A model generated the notes under the pieces. The model had not been told where the DNA came from. It did not search any database and saw only the letters and a list, made by a program, of their open reading frames with translations. From assembly GCA_021820675.1 (NCBI GenBank), contig JAKADI010000112.1:1-6268 (forward strand): a stretch of DNA of 6,268 bases, given 5' to 3'. Numbering within the stretch: the stretch's first letter is position 1; the number at the start of each line of letters is the position of its first letter. Shown here in pieces: positions 5,447 to 6,268 of this stretch. Origin of the DNA: Bacillota bacterium. GTDB lineage: Bacteria > Bacillota > Sulfobacillia > Sulfobacillales > Sulfobacillaceae. The translations under genes were made by a program, and so were the position numbers.

Positions 5447-5689
5447 ATGATGGGATTTGATTCCAGCAGCGCTGCGGTGTGGATGTGGTTAATGGGTCTA
5501 TTCGGGCTGTTGTTCTTGGGTGGTATTGTCTGGCTTCTGATTTGGACGGTGCGGACGTTGTTTTCGCCGAACCGCTTGGCATCTACTCCAGCATCAGCCG
5601 ATGCGCTCTCAGAATTGAAATTGCGGCTAGCGCGGGGAGAAATTACCCCAGATGAATATGAAACGCTACGAGCCCATTTGCAAGACTGA
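5447..5689 (+). CDS. Small membrane protein with C-terminal SHOCT domain
   Basis: This is an 80-residue protein with one strongly hydrophobic segment (about 11-35, with several Trp) and a basic edge (Arg36) that suggests the C-terminus is cytoplasmic. A short Ser/Ala/Pro linker leads into a SHOCT domain (about 52-79) with the typical LKLRLARGEITPDEYETLR pattern. SHOCT is a short helical motif usually found at the ends of membrane or stress-associated proteins, probably for oligomerisation; no enzymatic activity is implied. AAGGAGGG (5428-5435) is 11 nt before ATG 5447, a rather long spacing; ATG 5450 is one codon in. It lies 460 bp after pspAB in the same orientation, probably as a separate transcript. 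A specific function cannot be assigned. Confidence 0.85.
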   Translation: MMGFDSSSAAVWMWLMGLFGLLFLGGIVWLLIWTVRTLFSPNRLASTPASADALSELKLRLARGEITPDEYETLRAHLQD

Positions 5690-5966
5690 ACACATGGGTA
5701 ATACTTTTACAAAGATCAATAACCGGACATGGAGAAATGTTGGAGCCGACAGTGACTGCTTAGCCCGAAATCATCGTAAGGCCTTGAACATGAAACCTCG
5801 GCCATGAAGGTCAGGCCAACGGAATAATGCCCATCCGGTCGCATCCGCCTGCGTAGCCATAATCCGGCACACTCAAGATACGGGTCGCAGGCCGTTAGTC
5901 GTATTAGAAAATATTTCCATCCGGGGTGATTCGTGAGAATCTCGACAGTTCCAGCGTTATTGATGT
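5690..5966. other. 277-bp gap, no convincing gene
   Basis: It separates the SHOCT gene from the convergent MFS gene. No clear terminator is present for either. A bulged hairpin (CCTT, CATG at 5782-5792 with CATG, AAGG at 5803-5810) and a distant 7-bp inverted repeat (GCCTGCG 5847-5853 with CGCAGGC 5886-5892) are the only structures seen. Open frames on both strands (minus 5716-5994; plus 5694-5936 with one internal TGA) lack a recognisable protein and may be remnants or chance. Confidence 0.5.
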
Positions 5967-6268
5967 TTATGATGCCCGAGACACTCGGCTCACCCTATGA
6001 CTTTCCCGCATGCGAACAAGAAGAATACCCATCATCACCCACACGACACCAACAATCAGGAGGATAGTACCGGATGCGCCAACAACGGATAATAGCCCTC
6101 CCGCTACTATACCTCCAACAAAATAGCCACCGTCACGCCAAAGACGATATACCCCTAAGATACTCCCACGACGATCAGGAGGCGCGATGTCACTCACCGT
6201 GGAATTGAGGTTAGGGTACAACAACGCCATACCGCCCCCCGCCGCTACTGCCATCATGATCCACAGCC
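5967..6268 (-). CDS. MFS transporter, C-terminal part (5' truncated)
   Basis: Ninety-nine residues of the C-terminal end are visible; the frame runs off the right edge, and the internal ATGs at 6257 and 6254 are not starts because LWI precedes them in frame. It shows a glycine-rich membrane helix ending in LLYPNL, then a cytoplasmic loop with PPDRRGSILGVYRLWRDGGY that matches the major facilitator superfamily pattern of arginines and R-D-G between helices 10 and 11. Two more helices follow (YFVGGIVAGGLLSVVG and GTILLIVGVVWVMMGILLV), then a basic, cytoplasmic tail. These would be the last of 12 helices. It is a secondary transporter of unknown substrate, most like drug/sugar-efflux MFS proteins. 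No terminator follows its TAA. Confidence 0.85.
   Translation of the reverse strand, partial: LWIMMAVAAGGGMALLYPNLNSTVSDIAPPDRRGSILGVYRLWRDGGYFVGGIVAGGLLSVVGASGTILLIVGVVWVMMGILLVRMRESHRVSRVSRAS

Noticed and set aside
5967..6257. Treating ATG 6257 as the true start of a 96-aa membrane protein
   Set aside because: The frame stays open to the window edge (LWI before the ATG), no ribosome site precedes it, and the content is the end of a 12-helix MFS protein.

Overview
The window looks like chromosomal DNA of a Gram-positive, Firmicutes-type bacterium. The signs are near-balanced base composition, strong GGAGG-type ribosome binding sites, a TTG start behind a perfect Shine-Dalgarno, and an htpX-pspAB gene pair. 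A Sulfobacillus-like organism would fit, but that is inference from gene content and codon style. No mobile element, CRISPR array, rRNA or phage gene was found.

Layout, left to right. (1) 1-1026, plus: the C-terminal part of an ABC-F ATPase cut by the window edge. (2) 1027-1096: a short gap between convergent genes that holds an in-frame hydrophobic reading stretch, possibly a gene remnant. (3) 1097-3094, minus: a two-gene operon in which a hotdog-fold acyl-CoA thioesterase is followed after 15 nt by rocA, the P5C dehydrogenase that makes glutamate. (4) 3121-3382, minus: a tRNA-Gln(CUG) and tRNA-Glu(CUC) pair with its own promoter and a rho-independent terminator, lying just upstream of the thioesterase gene. 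(5) 3442-4986, plus: htpX (membrane metalloprotease) and pspAB (PspA-associated protein), an envelope quality-control pair with a candidate promoter and an inverted-repeat operator. (6) 4987-5446: a mostly non-coding gap with a long hairpin, a possible 58-residue Cys/His-rich small ORF on the minus strand, and a direct repeat that may be a regulator site. (7) 5447-5689, plus: a small one-helix membrane protein with a C-terminal SHOCT domain. (8) 5690-5966: a gap with no convincing gene. (9) 5967-6268, minus: the last helices of an MFS transporter, cut by the right edge.

Functionally, two groups stand out. The minus-strand group links tRNAs for Gln and Glu to an enzyme that produces glutamate. 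The plus-strand group (htpX, pspAB and perhaps the SHOCT protein) looks like a membrane-stress module. PspAB is the least understood member, and this is the best candidate for an under-described system here. Nothing in the window is unambiguously a new defence or mobile system.
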